From contig CP154955.1 in assembly GCA_039621445.1 (NCBI GenBank), positions 9,970,241 to 10,034,240 of the forward strand: a stretch of DNA of 64,000 nt, written 5' to 3'. The translations under genes and the position numbers were made by a program. The stretch's first letter is position 1. Each line of letters starts with the position of its first letter. The notes beneath the pieces are model-generated. The model did no database searches. It worked only from the letters and a program-made list of their open reading frames with translations, and was not told the DNA's origin. Positions 21,963 through 61,120 of this stretch are shown one piece after another. The stretch comes from Euglena gracilis. Lineage: Eukaryota; Euglenida; Euglenophyceae; Euglenales.

Positions 21963-22476
21963 TATATCTCTATCTCTCTCTCCTCTCTCTCTCTCTCTCC
22001 CACGTCATCCCTTAGTTGCACTCAGGCTTCTTGTCTGTCTGTCTATGGCCGGTGCTAACTTCGCTTCTGGACCAGTTTGCTGTGTGGTCCATCCAGTGAT
22101 CAAGGAGAACAGCATGCTAACCTCCTAACGCTCAATGAACACCCTGGAGGGTTCATAAGGCGTGCTTATTTTTTTGGTCACCAAACAGATGTCTTGAACC
22201 ATGTTCTTCCAGACCAACTTGTGGTGGAACCGTTTTATGGTCAATATGTTTGTGCGATACAATACCAGGTATTGCAATGCCAGGTGATACAATGCCAGGT
22301 GATACATACCAACCACTCCTCTGCAATCCCCCCCAATTTCTGGCGCAGCATTTCAAAATTTTGCCAAATTTCGTTTCAGGGCAGAACACTTTATTCTGAA
22401 ATGACAATATTATATGTAGTTTAAGTGAATGCAATGAATGGAAAATAATTTCCTCCGCCCCACCCCCCTCCGGGCT

Positions 22477-48314
<25,838 letters not shown>

Positions 48315-48429
48315 CGGAGGTGGAGCGATTCTGCCCCGGCGGTAGTGGGCAAAAAATTGCATATGTGGTGGCATATGTGTATATGATGTGGCATATGGTA
48401 CCTGTAAACCCAAAGTTCGAAGCTGCCTC

Positions 48430-49840
48430 TTCCGTGGCCATAGTGCTGGTACTAGTACTGGTATTGGCATTGGTACTGGCACTGGCACTGGTACCTGGTA
48501 CCTCGTACTGGTACCCGATTCCAGTACTGGTACTCCAGTGTTGGTACCAGTGCTCCAGTACTGGTACAAGCACTGGCACGAGTACTGGTACTTATACTGT
48601 AGTAGTATTGGTGCTAGTACTGGTACAAGTACTAATACTAGTGCCAGTGCTAGAACCAGTACCAGTACTAGTACTGTAGTCCAAGTTCTAGTGCCAGTAC
48701 TAGTACTGGTACTGGTGCTAGCACTGTGCACTAGTGCTGGAGAACTGGTACTCCAGTACCAGTACTAGAGCTGGTATCAGTACAACCAGTACTAGTGCTA
48801 GTACCAGTACTAGTACCATTACTAGTACTCGTACTCATACTTGTACTCCAGTACCAGTACTAGTACTCCAGTATTGATACTAGTACTGGAGTACTAGTAC
48901 AAGTACTGGAGTACTGGTACTAGCTGTAGTGCTGGCACAAGTACTGGTACCAGTGCTGGAGTACTAGCACCAGTACTGGAGTACCAGCACCAGTACCGGA
49001 GGGCTGGTACCAGTACCAGCACTGGTACCAGTACTAGTACTGGTACCAGTGCTGGTACTAGTTCTAGCACTCCAGTACTCCAGTACTAGTACCAGTACTC
49101 CAGTACTGGTGCTGGTACCCCAGTACTGGTACTAGTACTCCAGCACTGGTACTAGTACTGCAGTACTAGTACTACTGGTAGTTGTACTCCAGTACCGGTA
49201 TTCCGGTATTAGTAGTAGCACCAGTAACCCACCCCGAATATGTAGCCCCCCTGGAAATATAACCCCCCCCCCACCGGGTTTGGTTTTGCCGCCCAAATGT
49301 AACCCCCCCCCCCCACGATGTGCCCCGATGTGAAGGCAGACGCTGGTATCATTAAGGAAAAAGTCGAAAGTTTTTGAACGGGTACAACATTTTTCTCAAC
49401 AGTACTAGTACCAGTACTAGTATTAGTGCCAGTACCAGTACCAGTTCCAGTTCCAGTGTTAGTTAGTACCAGTGCTATTTCCAGTACCAACACCACTACG
49501 AGCACCAGTGCTGGCACCAGTACCAGTACAAGTGCTAGTGCTGGTACTTGTACTGGTAGTAGTACCGGTACCAGTACCAGTACCAGTACCAGTACCAGTA
49601 CCAGTACCAGTACCAGTACCAGTACCAGTACCAGTACCAGTACCAGTACCAGTACCAGTGCCAGTACCAGTACCAGTGCCAGTACCAGTGCCCAGTACCA
49701 GTGCCCAGTACCAGTGCCCAGTACTAGTACCAGCACTTGTAACAGCACCAGTACCAGTACTAGTACCAGTACCAGTACCAGTACTGGTGCTGGTACTGAA
49801 ACTGGCACTAGCGCTGGTACTGATGGTAGTAGTTAGTATT
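48430..49840 (+). repeat. AGTACC/AGTACT array in two blocks
   Basis: Irregular AGTACT, AGTACC and AGTGCT units at 48435-49225, then a more regular CCAGTA array at 49400-49840. The two are split by about 170 bases containing a TATAACCCCCC element (49240-49316). Confidence 0.95.
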
Positions 49841-50204
49841 GATGGTGATAGTGATGGTACTACTGTAGTTTTAGAACTATTACTGGTGGTACCAGTCGTA
49901 TTGGTGCTGCAGGAACTAATACCAGCACTTCTTGTATTAGAACTAGTGGTAATAGTATTTATTCTAACTAATACTACTACTAACTACTGGTACTAATAGT
50001 ACTACTAGTGCTGCAAATATGAAAAGCAATAACCGATTTCCTTGAAAACAGTTTCCTTCCCCCCCCCCCAAAAAAAACTCTTTAAAAATTCTTTTTTTTA
50101 AATAAAAATTCTTTACTCCAAAAGCAACAGAACAACTTTGGATGGAAAGGTGCCTTTCATGCTCAAATTCATAAGTATGAGAGGCTCTCTGCTGCTCATG
50201 GGTA

Positions 50205-50460
<256 letters not shown>

Positions 50461-50953
50461 GTGGCCCCAATTCCAGTACCGCAGGGCTCCATATTTATAA
50501 CGTCACGTCGGTGAAATCCCCCACGTGCCCGGAACGATGCCCAGCATTATTTGCTTTCTTGTTCCTACGCGCTTTGTTTCCAGTGATCCTCAAGTCTTCC
50601 ACCCTCTTTGTCCCCTCACCTTCGCATTCACCCCGATGCCTGCTGCTGTGGAAACAGAGGCCACATCGTCGGCAACACCCTCCATCAGAGTCCCCCCATC
50701 TGCGCCTCGTCCCCCCCCCCCCTCAGCTGCCCATGGTAACCAAAGGCTGTGGTTGGTTGGAATTGAAGGTGGTGTGCTTGGCATGGGGTGGCCATCCGGA
50801 CAAAATTGTTCTGGTAGGGGACACCCCAGCTGTCCTTTTAAAAGAACCAGTCACTCAGTTCCCAGTGTGCCAGAGCCCCAAGCCTCTGCCAGCCCATGGG
50901 AAGTGGTGCTATTGCGTGCACACGGGCACCACCCCGCCCCAAGCACAAGTGTC

Positions 50954-50954
<1 letters not shown>

Positions 50955-51014
<60 letters not shown>

Positions 51015-51015
51015 T
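50955..51015 (+). repeat. CCAG tetranucleotide array
   Basis: About 15 CCAG units; copy A's flank has three at the same place (19182). Confidence 0.95.
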
Positions 51016-53159
51016 CTGCCGCGCCGTGATGCACAAAAATGAGGTCAGTCTTGTAAGAGCAGAGTTTTTTTGCTTGCTGACCCCTCCCAGATGCTCGTCA
51101 AACGCATGCCCCCCCCCCTGCCCGGGCATAATTTTTGCTCTCACAGGCCTCAGTTTGCAGGGCTGTGCCACGGCGCACATCGATGTACTGCCAGAGACTA
51201 TGGGGCTGCGTTTTGGGCACAACCCACAAAATCTCATGTTGGGCACACCCTATGCCCCTGCGTGGAAGGGAAGGCAGAGGTGGTGTTGAGCGCCAGGCTC
51301 CTACCCCCCTCCCCCCGGCACCTGGCCAATACCCCAGAACCTACCAGAGGGGAAGAGGGGGGGGGGCTTGCTATGTGGCGCTCACTGGGGAACACCCAAT
51401 AATGGCAGTGATCACTTTTCCATTCCAACTTTTGTGGGCGTGGGGGTGGCAGCGCAGTGTCCAGCCGTGGCCCACGGGTCTACTGGCTGGGCCTTCCATA
51501 TACCCCAGAACCCCCGATACCTCGATCCGTGGCACGCTCTCTCGACGCCGCTGCTGGCCTGAACCGAAGCTGTACGGGAACCCCAGAAACCCTACCACCC
51601 CCACCCCAGGAAACTGGCCTCAACCCCCTGTACCTGCTGACCTGTCGTCACAGGGACCTGTCCTTGACTTTTACCCGCTGACCTGTCACCTAACAAAATT
51701 TCAAAAGTTTCATCCCCCCCCCCCCCCCGGGGGGGGCTTGCCCCACCCTCTTCCCCGCTTGGTGCCCGTCCTCCTTACATGCAACCTTGGCCCCCTAAAG
51801 TTGGCTTTCGACCTTTTGCATATGGCGCCAAAATTCTTGACATGCAAACTTGGCATGCATAAGGTTGGCCCCTGGCCTTACCCTCAGTCAAGGACCAGAC
51901 GCGCCAGGGTGGGGGGGGGAGGTATTTTGAAAAGGCAATTGCCAGAGTTAAAATTTTACTCGTATATTTGCGAAAAAATATTTTATAGTTTTTTTGTCAC
52001 CGGGGGTCAAAAATGTCAATTTTTTCCCTCTGACCCGGACCACCCTCTGTGCCTGCTGAGCTGTCCTCATAGAGACCTATCTTCTACCTCTGTTCTTGCT
52101 GACTTGTCTGTAGACAGTTTCCCGGGGGAGGGGGTTGGCATGGGTGGTGGGTGGTGGGTGGGTGGGGGTCCCACTTACCCCACCCACCAGGTCCGACCCC
52201 CCTCACCAGGCCTTCCCGCGTTTCCCGACTTTTACGTTAAGTTTTTCTTTCGGCGCCAAAGGCGCCGAATGAATTCCCCTTGCACAATGCTGTGGTGGGT
52301 GGGGGTCGACCCCCCCCCCCCCCCCCCCCCCCAACCTACTGGGTCGACCACCCCCTACCCACCCCCCATGCTTTCCCGTACAGCCCTAGCTCGGCTGTTT
52401 TCTCTCACTCTCCGATCTCCAGAGGGTTGGTGGTGGTTTCAGGCTTCTCTTTAAGGAAGTGTGCACCCCTGGGGGGGGGGCTGGGTGCTGTGGGCAGGCA
52501 GGCAGGGGGGGGGTATGGGCATTTTCAACCCCTGGGGCCTGGGGGGGGGGTCGGGTTTTGGGGTGGGCAGTGAAAGAGCCCCCCCCCCCCCCCCGGCACG
52601 GAAGGCGCCGAGGCCCAAAAATGGTCATTTTGAAAGGAAAATTGGCTGGGTCCGCCGGCACCTGTTCCAAAACCGACCCCCCCCCCCCGGGGGGGGGCAG
52701 GGCAGAACGGGAATCGGCCAAACAGCCAGGGTGGTGGGTGGGGGGTCGACCACCCCCCACCAGGCCTTCCTGTTCTGCCCTGTGGGGTGTGTGTCTGGCA
52801 CCCAATAGCCCCCCCCCCCCTGGGGTTGGGGTAAGAAGAAGCCTTGGCGGTGCCACAGGCTGCCTGCTGCTGTGCCATGCATCCATGGCATGGGGACTGC
52901 ACTCTTACCAGCTATGGCCCCTACGTTGTGGAGGCGAGCCCTGGCTTCCTTTTTTTTTTGTTGGAGCGGTTGCTGCCTCCTGGCAAAGGAATCTGGCTTT
53001 CTGGCTGTCTGGCCAATTCGATGTCCTCCCACCTGTGCATGGGAATCAGATGGAGAAAGAAGGCCAAAAAACAACAACACCACCACAAAAAAACGGTTTT
53101 CTTGTTGTTATGTTTTTTTTATGGTGATGTTTGTGAGCCACTTTTGTTCGTCCCCCCCC

Positions 53160-53640
53160 CCCCCCACCAAAGATATAAAGATCCCCCCTAAATTGAAGCA
53201 ATCCCCAAATTTAGGCAACCCTCGGGCCCAAACCAACCGACACCTAAATTTAACCAACCCCCCAAATTTAAGCAACCCCCTTTGGGACCAATGAAAATTC
53301 TGAATTTAAGCAACCCCTGGAATTGAGGTAAAAAAAAAAGGTAAAATGCAGGAAAACGGAGCAAACTTAAACAAACAAAAATCGCATAATTTGCAGCAGA
53401 ATAGTCAAACTTGTTGAGTCTGTCCCCTTTTTTGGGGGGGACATTATCATGTTGTTGTCTACGCCTTCGCTCTGAAAACACCCTCCTCCCTTTTTTTTGA
53501 ACAAGAAAAGACATTCTTTCCTGTTGACCATTTAGTGCGAACGCAAGCAACCCGCCATGGGTGGTGAAGCCCAAATTTAAGCAACCCCTTGGGCAGATCG
53601 GTTGAAACCCAAATTTAAGCAACGGGTCGGTCACCGAAAG
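53160..53640. mobile_element. AAATTTAAGCAACCCC-repeat element
   Basis: At least eight copies of a motif near CCCAAATTTAAGCAACCCC, clustered at both ends in the same orientation, around a middle of ordinary composition. A subterminal-repeat arrangement is clear; terminal inverted repeats are not. Confidence 0.55.
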
Positions 53641-55447
53641 CTGGCTGTCTGCCATTTTTCAAGCCCTACCCTACAAATGACATCCCCCCACTCCCCCCGA
53701 AAAAAAATAATCTGAATGGGCATTTCGGCCAATCTCAAAGAACCGAAAAATAAAAATAAAAAATTGGGTTGGAAGTCAATCCCCCATAACGTCCAAGAAT
53801 GCAACAAGGTTTGCAAGATGAAATCGGGGTCCCGGTTTATCCATCAAAAATTGGCTTGTTTTGGCCATGGGGGGGTTGTCATTAATGGGGATGTGCCGTT
53901 CCCTGGTGCTTTCCAATATTGATGGATGATCGATCATGGGGGAGAGTCGTGATGTCGTACCTGCAACCAGCATTCAACTGCGGCCCAAACCTTTCTCCTG
54001 CGTAATCATTGGGAGATGCGGCATCGGAAAGGAAGCTTTGGGCCCCCGGCTGGAATTCGCCATTGTGTGGCCCACCTGCTACCCCCGCCCCGCCCCGCCC
54101 CGCCCCCGACGATTTTGCATCGACCCATTTCACACTTCTCGGGGTGTGACTTGTTTGCCTCCGGCATAGCGCCAGGGGCTGGACTTCGGCATATTCAAAC
54201 ACTTTGCCCACGTTTGGCCAGCGAACCATTTCGTCCTGTGGAACAAACAAGATGGGCGACACAGATGAGAGATGATGGGCGGCACAACTGTAGTTCTTTC
54301 CGAGCATTCTTGTTGTGTGTTCTGAGCGGGAAACACAGAGAGTGCAACAATGGCCAAGGTGTGAACACGGTCGACCAACAGGGCGGGAAAGGTGGCCATG
54401 AGAGAGGGAAAGAGTGTCCAACACTTGCTGAGACGACCCCTGGGGGTCCACGAGCTGGTCATTTTGTTATCCACTAGAATAAGGCTACTAGCTAGACTGT
54501 CTGACGGCCACAAATCGTCAGCTGCCTCATTGGGGGGAGTGTCGCGGAATGTGGACTCAAAAAACACGGCACAAGAAAGAGCGAAAAAGAAGCTCTAAAA
54601 ATTGCGATTTCGATTTTGGAACATATGCTGAGGTCAGGTGTGTTGGAAAAAATAACAACTGCGCAGGGAGAACTCCAATCAAACTGCAGGGGGGGATTTT
54701 TTCCAAGTGAAGTTCATTTCCAAACCATAAATTTTTACCTACCCCCGTCACTTCCACAGTTTCAAAAAAAACAAGTCACTCGCTTTTATGGAAGATCGGT
54801 TAATCGCAACCCCCTGGGGGGGGGGCGGCCACTGTGGAATCCAGTGAAATTTCACAACAAAAATGAAGAAAATAGCGGAAAAAAATACGTCACCTTCAGC
54901 GCCTGATCACTTTGGGCTTTAGGTGTCTTTAGCCTGACCCCCGGGCCAAAAAAAAACAACTACTCAGCCACTCTGAAAAAAAGTCAGTAACCCCCCCCCC
55001 CACCGAGAATTGGACAGTGCCACATATTGCTCATTCTTGGTAATGCAAAGAAAAGGACCACAGAAAAAAATGGCTCCTTGCTGTTTGGGAGGGTGAGTGA
55101 AGAGTACCAACCCCTCCCCACGTCCAACGGCGGGTAATGTCTGTCCTCCAACCAGGGGCGGGGGGTCGTTGGAAATAAGGTTTTGACCAAAACCGTGTCC
55201 TCTGACCCAACCCCACCCAGGGAAACTGTCCTCCAACTTTTCGTCCACTGACCTGTCCTTTGGGAAACTGTTTCCGACCTCCGTATTCCGCGACTCTGTC
55301 CTCATCGGGACATGTCTCCCTCCTCTGCACTCGCTGAAATGACAGTCACCCATCCGCATTGGAATGCTGCCGAACGGAAAACCAGGCCGGACCCCGTCTG
55401 TGCCCGCCTGAAGCCCCCCCCCCTCCCCGCCCCGGCATTCGTGCGCC

Positions 55448-55590
55448 GGGGTGGGAGGCGCAGGGCAATGTGTGCGAAGTGTTGCAACGTTTGTCTCTCA
55501 ATGCCTTGGGCAGGGCCGCACGCACGGCTGCCCTCGCGTCCATTGCGAAGCACCTGGAGCGGCCACTGGCGGCGTCCGAGATTGTGAGAC
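55448..55590 (+). CDS. Candidate exon of an unrecognised gene
   Basis: One frame reads GNVCEVLQRLSLNALGRAAR, TAALASIAKHLERPLAASEI, an amphipathic helical stretch with GC-rich third positions like the transporter exons. No family recognised and borders unknown. Confidence 0.3.
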
Positions 55591-57182
55591 CCAGGTTTCT
55601 CTGGCTACCAGGCTACTCTGTGTTTTTGTGCGATTCCGACCCATTTTTGCCCATTTTTGCCCATTCTTGGCCCATTCTTGGCCCCTTTTTGCATCTCTCA
55701 GCCTGGCCTCCACTGGTGTGAGTGTGCACATTGTATAAATACACACACTGTGTACAAACTACAATGAAAGAAACATCCGTATAAATATTTGAGCTAAAGT
55801 GTCAAAACACACACATGCGCATGATGTGTGCATCATGCACACTGCGCATGATGTGTTTGTGCGCGTGCGTTTATCGCAGCATAGATGCATTTGCACGCCG
55901 CTGCACCCCCCCCCCCCCCGGGATTTTCATGCCCGAGGAACTGCCGGGGTCTCCCAGGAAACTGTTAGGGAATCTGTTTCGGCCAGCCTGTCACAATAGG
56001 AAGTTGTTTTAGTGTCCAGCCAATCCCCACCTCTTATTTAAGTGCATGGGTTGTGCCCATTTTTGGACAGTGGTTCAGAATCCTCAGGGGTGCCTACTTA
56101 TTTGCGCACTACCTGGGATTTCTTCAGCGCAAAATAGTCTTTATACTCAAATGATGCACGTTCCTGTCAGAATATATTTTTTATATTTATATATTACATA
56201 TTTTTTCCTGTAAGGATATATATTTTTTTAAAGTTTGGTGGTGTGGGGGGGAGAGGGGGGTGGGGGGTCAGTTTGGGCTTCGTCTGAGCCTGGGGGTGGG
56301 GTCGGGCCGAGTGGGTACCCCGCCGGAGGTGGGGGTTTCCTCTATTTCCGGCGCAAAGTGCCGGAAAGTACCTTGGGGCCGAAATTTTTTCGGCCCCAAG
56401 GTTGACCCCCAACAGTGGGTCCCCCAGGGGCTGGGTGGGTGGGTCCGGACCAGGGGTTTTCAGTCGTGGGGGGGGCTGTAGGATGGGTGGGTCTGGCCCA
56501 GCCGCCTCCCCCCCCCCCCTGGAGGGGGGGGTCGCCCCAGGGGCCGGTGGGATATTCTTTTTGGCACCGAAGGCGCAAAATTTTTTTGAAAAGGTGCTAT
56601 TTTTGGCATTTTTCGCGTTTTTTGGCCATTTTCGGGTGGGTGGGTGGGGGGGGGGTCCCCCTCTGCTCTTAAAAAATCCCCTGGTCCGGACCCCCCCTCC
56701 CCCCGGGTCCCAAGGAAACCTCTGGTTCCAGTGTCGCCCCCACCAGGGCGGATGGAACCCCCAGGGCCGCTGCAGCGGAGCCATTCGGCTGCTACGCATC
56801 TCTGTTTGGCATTGGCTGTCCGTGCCAATTATCATCTCACCCGCAGCGAATAAATGTGACCTGATCTGCCCGCCACTCCGGTTTGCCACGCTGGCCGCCT
56901 GTGTGAGGTGCTTCTGTGCTGCCCTCAGGGATCGGTCCATTGCCTCTCCCTCCCGACCCCCGGCGGCAGCCAATGATGGGTGTCTGCGCGGCTGCGGTGG
57001 GGGGGGATTCGCTCATACGTCCAACAAATTCCTTGTTCTCTTGGGGTCCTCCAGTCTTCTGATTCTCCAACGGTTCCCCCCACCCAAAGTTCAATGAAGC
57101 GGCGAAAGAGCGTTTCGCAAATGGGCAGGGATCACTGAACGGGGGGAGGTGGGGTCGCCTCCCCCCCTCGGAGTCCGTGGCT

Positions 57183-57282
57183 TCCCACGTACAGCCCAGG
57201 CCCCCAAAGCCGAGTGCCTGGGGGTTTGTTATGCCAGTGACTGGGCTTCAGGGATCTATGGGAAGTCTTTTGGTATTGAGGT
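57183..57282 (+). CDS. Candidate exon of an unrecognised gene
   Basis: It reads AQAPKAECLGVCYASDWASG then IYGKSFGIE, followed directly by GTAAGT. The composition differs from flanking C/G-run DNA. Function unknown. Confidence 0.25.
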
Positions 57283-58414
57283 AAGTATTGAGGTTGGGGG
57301 GTCATGGTGGTAGGGGTGGGGGGCAGACCCCCCCCCCCCAGATGCTGGGTGGCGGGCCCCCCACTACCCGTGGGTTCCAAAAATAGCAAAAAATGACTAA
57401 TACAAACACTAAACACAAAAAATGCCTTTACCCCAATCACTTTTAATCGTATCGCACATTTTTTTCTGCCTTTGGCTGTTATTCAAATGGAAAAAACCTT
57501 CAAGGCATTTATAAATTGAGCATTTTTGGGTTTATTTTCAAAAGAGAATCAAAATTTTCCAACAATTTTGGCCCGGCACCAGACAGAATTGGGAACGTTT
57601 CTGGGCCTCTCCAATTTCCCTGTTGGAGGGGGGGGGTCCGACCCCCCCCCCCCAGTTTTCTTTTGGTGACCCCTGCCCCTTCCTTCGAAATGCAGACTTC
57701 GCCTATTTAGAGCTGGCTTTCTGCCAAGTGTGTGTGTGCGGGGGGGGGGGGGGCGGTTGCTTCTCCTGAAGACGGTGCTTCGTGCGGACCAAACACCTAT
57801 GAAATGACTGGATGTGTGACCACGACTGCAAGAGAACGTCTGGTGGGTAGTGGACCCCCACCCCCCCACTACACCTTCCCCACCACCTCTTCCTATATTT
57901 CCAGGGGTGCCTATTTTTTTTTAGTCAAAATTTTCCTTCGGCGCTTTCGTCAAACTTGGACGGTGGCATAATGGGTGGGGGGGGTCGATACATTCCCCCC
58001 ACCCCCCAGCAGGTCAGACCCCTCCCCCCCCACCCACCAGGATGGGGGTGGGGGGACCCACCACTCATTGGTTTGCGGGATTCCTGTACATCCCTGGGTG
58101 TGAACGGGCGTGACTGGCGTCAGAGATTTTTTTTAAAGTTTTGTTACCCCGGGGGGGCGGTTCTGGCCGAGCCCTCCCTCCCCTGGGGGGGGTACCCCGC
58201 TGGGTGCAGCGTTTTCCTGTATTTTCGGCATGAAGCGTAGAAAATTTTTTTTGGACTCCAAAGTTGACCCCCCAAAGGTGGGTCCCAAAAGCCCCCCCCC
58301 CCCCTGAGGGGGCCCCCAGGGGTGGGTGAGTGGGTCTGGACCCCGGGTGATTATTGGATGCCCATGGGTGCTTGGTGCGGACTGAAGGCTAAGGCAAACC
58401 CCCAGGATTTGTAG

Positions 58415-58508
58415 TGCCCAAGAACCTGTCAGCGTCCCTCCCGGGAAACCGTCAGGATTCCCGGCACTGGCCAACCTGCCAAACGGGACAGTTGGCTCAG
58501 GGGGCAGG
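58415..58508. mobile_element. AACTGTCAGGGTC-family element, decayed
   Basis: AGAACCTGTCAGCGTCCC, then GGCACTGGCCAACCTGCC and CGGGACAGTTGGC. It lies just before the candidate exon at 58558. Confidence 0.5.
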
Positions 58509-58557
58509 GGGTTGCTGCCTGACTGCCCCCGCCTCCCCAGGCCCCCGAGCCCGCCGA

Positions 58558-58700
58558 TGTATGCGGCACACGACCCGTTTGTGGACAGCGACGTCCCCGA
58601 CCCGCAGGTCGCCACCCCCGACCCCTCGCCGTGCTTCAGCCCCGTCACGTTCCAGTCGGACGCCACCCAGTCCTTGGACGTCAAGGTTTTGGGAGCCTTT
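58558..58700 (+). CDS. Candidate exon, possibly a gene start
   Basis: ATG at 58558 opens MYAAHDPFVDSDVPDPQVAT and PDPSPCFSPVTFQSDATQSL, with strongly GC-rich third positions. Acidic and Pro-rich, like an N-terminal tail. It follows copy B in the same orientation but is not similar to copy B exon 1. Confidence 0.4.
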
Positions 58701-59616
58701 GGGTTGCGGTAGGGTTTTAATTCGAAAGTGTTGCAGGTATCGCTCAAGCTGGAGGGGTCAGCCAGCCAGCACCAATGTTTTCCTGTCTCTGAGCTGACCA
58801 GGGGTGAGCGTTGAGCGACGTCCTGATAATGTGTTTAGCCCAAATGGCGACCATGTATGAACACGGGGGGAATTGATATCCGCAACTTTTCTGCAGTTTT
58901 CCGCAATTTTCCGCAATTTTCCGCAATTTCCGCAATTTTCCCGCAATTTTTCCTGCAATTTTTCCGAGTGAAGCTGAAATGGAAGGCGAAATGAGTTCCG
59001 GCCATTCCCCGAACATTCCACAAGGGAAGTGAGGTGCTTTTTGTGTTATTTGGTTGTAAATTTGCCAAAATTTGCCAAATTTGCAAATCTTGACACTATT
59101 TGGCAATTTCTTGTTTTTTTTTTTAGGATTTCCCCCATTTTCTCCCGGAGAATAATTTCGGCTTAGGAAAATTCCGCATTCTGGGCCAGCAGAAATGATA
59201 AAATTTGGATCTACGTTGCAAATTTGGTCATTTTGCAACGTAGATGCCAGATTTTTTCCCATCCGGAAAACATCCCTTTTGTATTTTTGGGAACATCCTG
59301 GTTCTGGAAATATGAAATTTCTTGGATGAAAAATCCAAAAGCGGTTAAAAAAACTTCGGTCTCAGGTGAAACCTGAAACAAAATGCAAAATGACCAATTT
59401 TGTGAAGATTTTTTTTCAAGTTACCTCCAGCAGAAGTGTTTTAATTTCCTCAACTGCAATTCCCACAATTCTTCCTCTGTTTTTTTTATCCACAGTTTTC
59501 TGCAAGTTTTCTGCAAGCATCTACAGTTTTCCCGCTAGTTTCCCGCAACCTTTCTGAAGGCCTCCGATATCAATGCCCCCCAGGTGACCAAAAGGGATGG
59601 CAGTTTTGCCCTACCT

Positions 59617-59771
59617 GGAAAACTGTCAGGGTCCCGCCCGGGAAACTGTCAGGGTCCCGCCCGGGAAACTGTCAGGGTCCCTGGTGCCGGTCAACCTGTC
59701 ATGATAGGAAGTTGTCAGGGTCCCCGGTACTGGCCAACCTGTCAGGTGACAGTTTCCCGGGGGGGGGGGGT
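59617..59771. mobile_element. AACTGTCAGGGTC-family element
   Basis: GGAAAACTGTCAGGGTCCCG is repeated three times on the left; the right end is GGTGACAGTTTCCCGGGGG. Confidence 0.85.
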
Positions 59772-59828
59772 AGGTAATAGAAATAGGCTGACACTTATAG
59801 TACAGTCTGGACCATGCAATCACTTACT

Positions 59829-60001
59829 CCCCCCCCCCCATTTCAAGGGAAAGTCAATGAAAAATGACCCTGACAGGTTGGCGGGTACCGAGGACCCTGA
59901 CAACTTCCTATACTGACAGGTTGGCCGGTACCGGGGACCCTGACAGTTTCCCGGGCGGGACCCTGACAGGTTCTCGGGCATGACAATTTCCCGGGGGGGG
60001 G
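59829..60001. mobile_element. AACTGTCAGGGTC-family element, opposite orientation
   Basis: Reverse complement arrangement of the element at 59617: ACCCTGACA units followed by AACCTGTCA complements, ending TGACAATTTCCCGGGGG. The two lie 57 bases apart, head to head. Confidence 0.85.
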
Positions 60002-60264
60002 TAGGTATCATCATCATCGTTGTTGTTGTCAACTGGAATCACCATATTATATGTAGTAATTGGTGTCGCAGCATTTCTCTTCGTGAAACCCCCCCCCCTA
60101 TGTCCAACGACCCCCCTATGTCCAACGACCACCCCCCCGGTCAGAGGACACCTTTTCGGAGGTTTGATGTTTTTTTGCAGGTGTGCCAAAACTGGAGGTT
60201 TGCCAGCGCTGAAAGGCTTTTGTTCCTCCCTTGTCCTCTGCCCCACAGCTCATTGCCCACTAAA

Positions 60265-60835
60265 ATGTTCCCTCCGGGGAGTCTTGTGTACTACGACCGC
60301 TCCACCGGGGAGGTAGTACCTGCGGTTGTTGAAGGAGTTTCACCACACTCCCAACATTCCACCATGACATTTTCGGGTGTTTGCTAGGTTGTATGATGGA
60401 GTGAAGACGGTTGGTGGAATGCAGGGGTTCTTGATTGGGTACGTTTTTTTTTTGTGAAATCCCGCGGCGTGAAGGTTGTCGTTGGCCAGGGCATTTGACC
60501 AATGTGCTGTTTTTGTGCAATCCTGCGGTGGAAGGTTGCCATCGGTCAGGAGTATTTGACCATCTCGTATGTGGTCAACGACAAACGGCTCGTTCACCCT
60601 GGAGCCAAGGTGGGACGCAACCTGGCTGATTTTTATGTTCATGGCGACTCCTCCCATGATGTCCCTGGAATCACCTCTTGTGATGAAAATGGGCCAGAGG
60701 TCATGCGCGCCAGATCACCATCACCTGCTAGGAGTGCATCACCGGTGCCATCGCCCTCCTCTCCACCTGCGGTGCTTGCTTCTTCGCCTCCAACCAGGAG
60801 TCTACAAACAGGCATAGACCAGTGGATATCAAAAG
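60265..60835 (+). CDS. Transposon ORF 1 region (unrecognised)
   Basis: ATG at 60265 opens MFPPGSLVYYDRSTGEVVPA and continues to HSTMTFS. A later frame (from about 60535) reads VAIGQEYLTISYVVNDKRLV and runs to a Ser/Pro-rich linker and QWISK at 60835. A GT follows TTTTCGG at 60376, so an intron between them is likely, but I could not make the phases meet. The first part recurs at 62474 in the deleted copy. No domain recognised. Confidence 0.5.
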
Positions 60836-60983
60836 GTATTTGGTGTCTTACCTCTTTACGTCTTTTGTGTGTTCACACAGTCCATTTGATGGGGGAAATC
60901 CTAATCTTGCTTGCATGATTTTGCTTACCAAAGTCAACTCCGTATTTTGCTTATTTGGTTACCTGTTTTTATGTCTTCCACAG
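60836..60983 (+). other. Conventional intron in the transposon gene
   Basis: GTATTTGGTG at the start and TTATGTCTTCCACAG at the end, T-rich before the AG. A classic GT-AG intron, unlike the transporter introns. Confidence 0.7.
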
Positions 60984-61061
60984 CCCCGGCAGCTGCGCCA
61001 CAAAACGTGGCAGAGAGCAGCACAACACGGCAGTCGAACAAGCGTCCGCGGGAAGCGCCAG
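60984..61061 (+). CDS. Transposon exon (Ala/Ser-rich, basic)
   Basis: It reads AAAPQNVAESSTTRQSNKRP then REAP, bounded by CCACAG and CAG|GTACCG. The basic KRPRE could be a nuclear localisation signal. Confidence 0.5.
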
Positions 61062-61120
61062 GTACCGTGTGATGCTTCCACCTGTTGATTACAAATCTTC
61101 TCTTTCAGTGCTGAGCCCAG

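Noticed and set aside
48388-49996. Frames of alternating Val/Leu/Pro and Ser/Thr
   Set aside because: Translations of AGTACC arrays.
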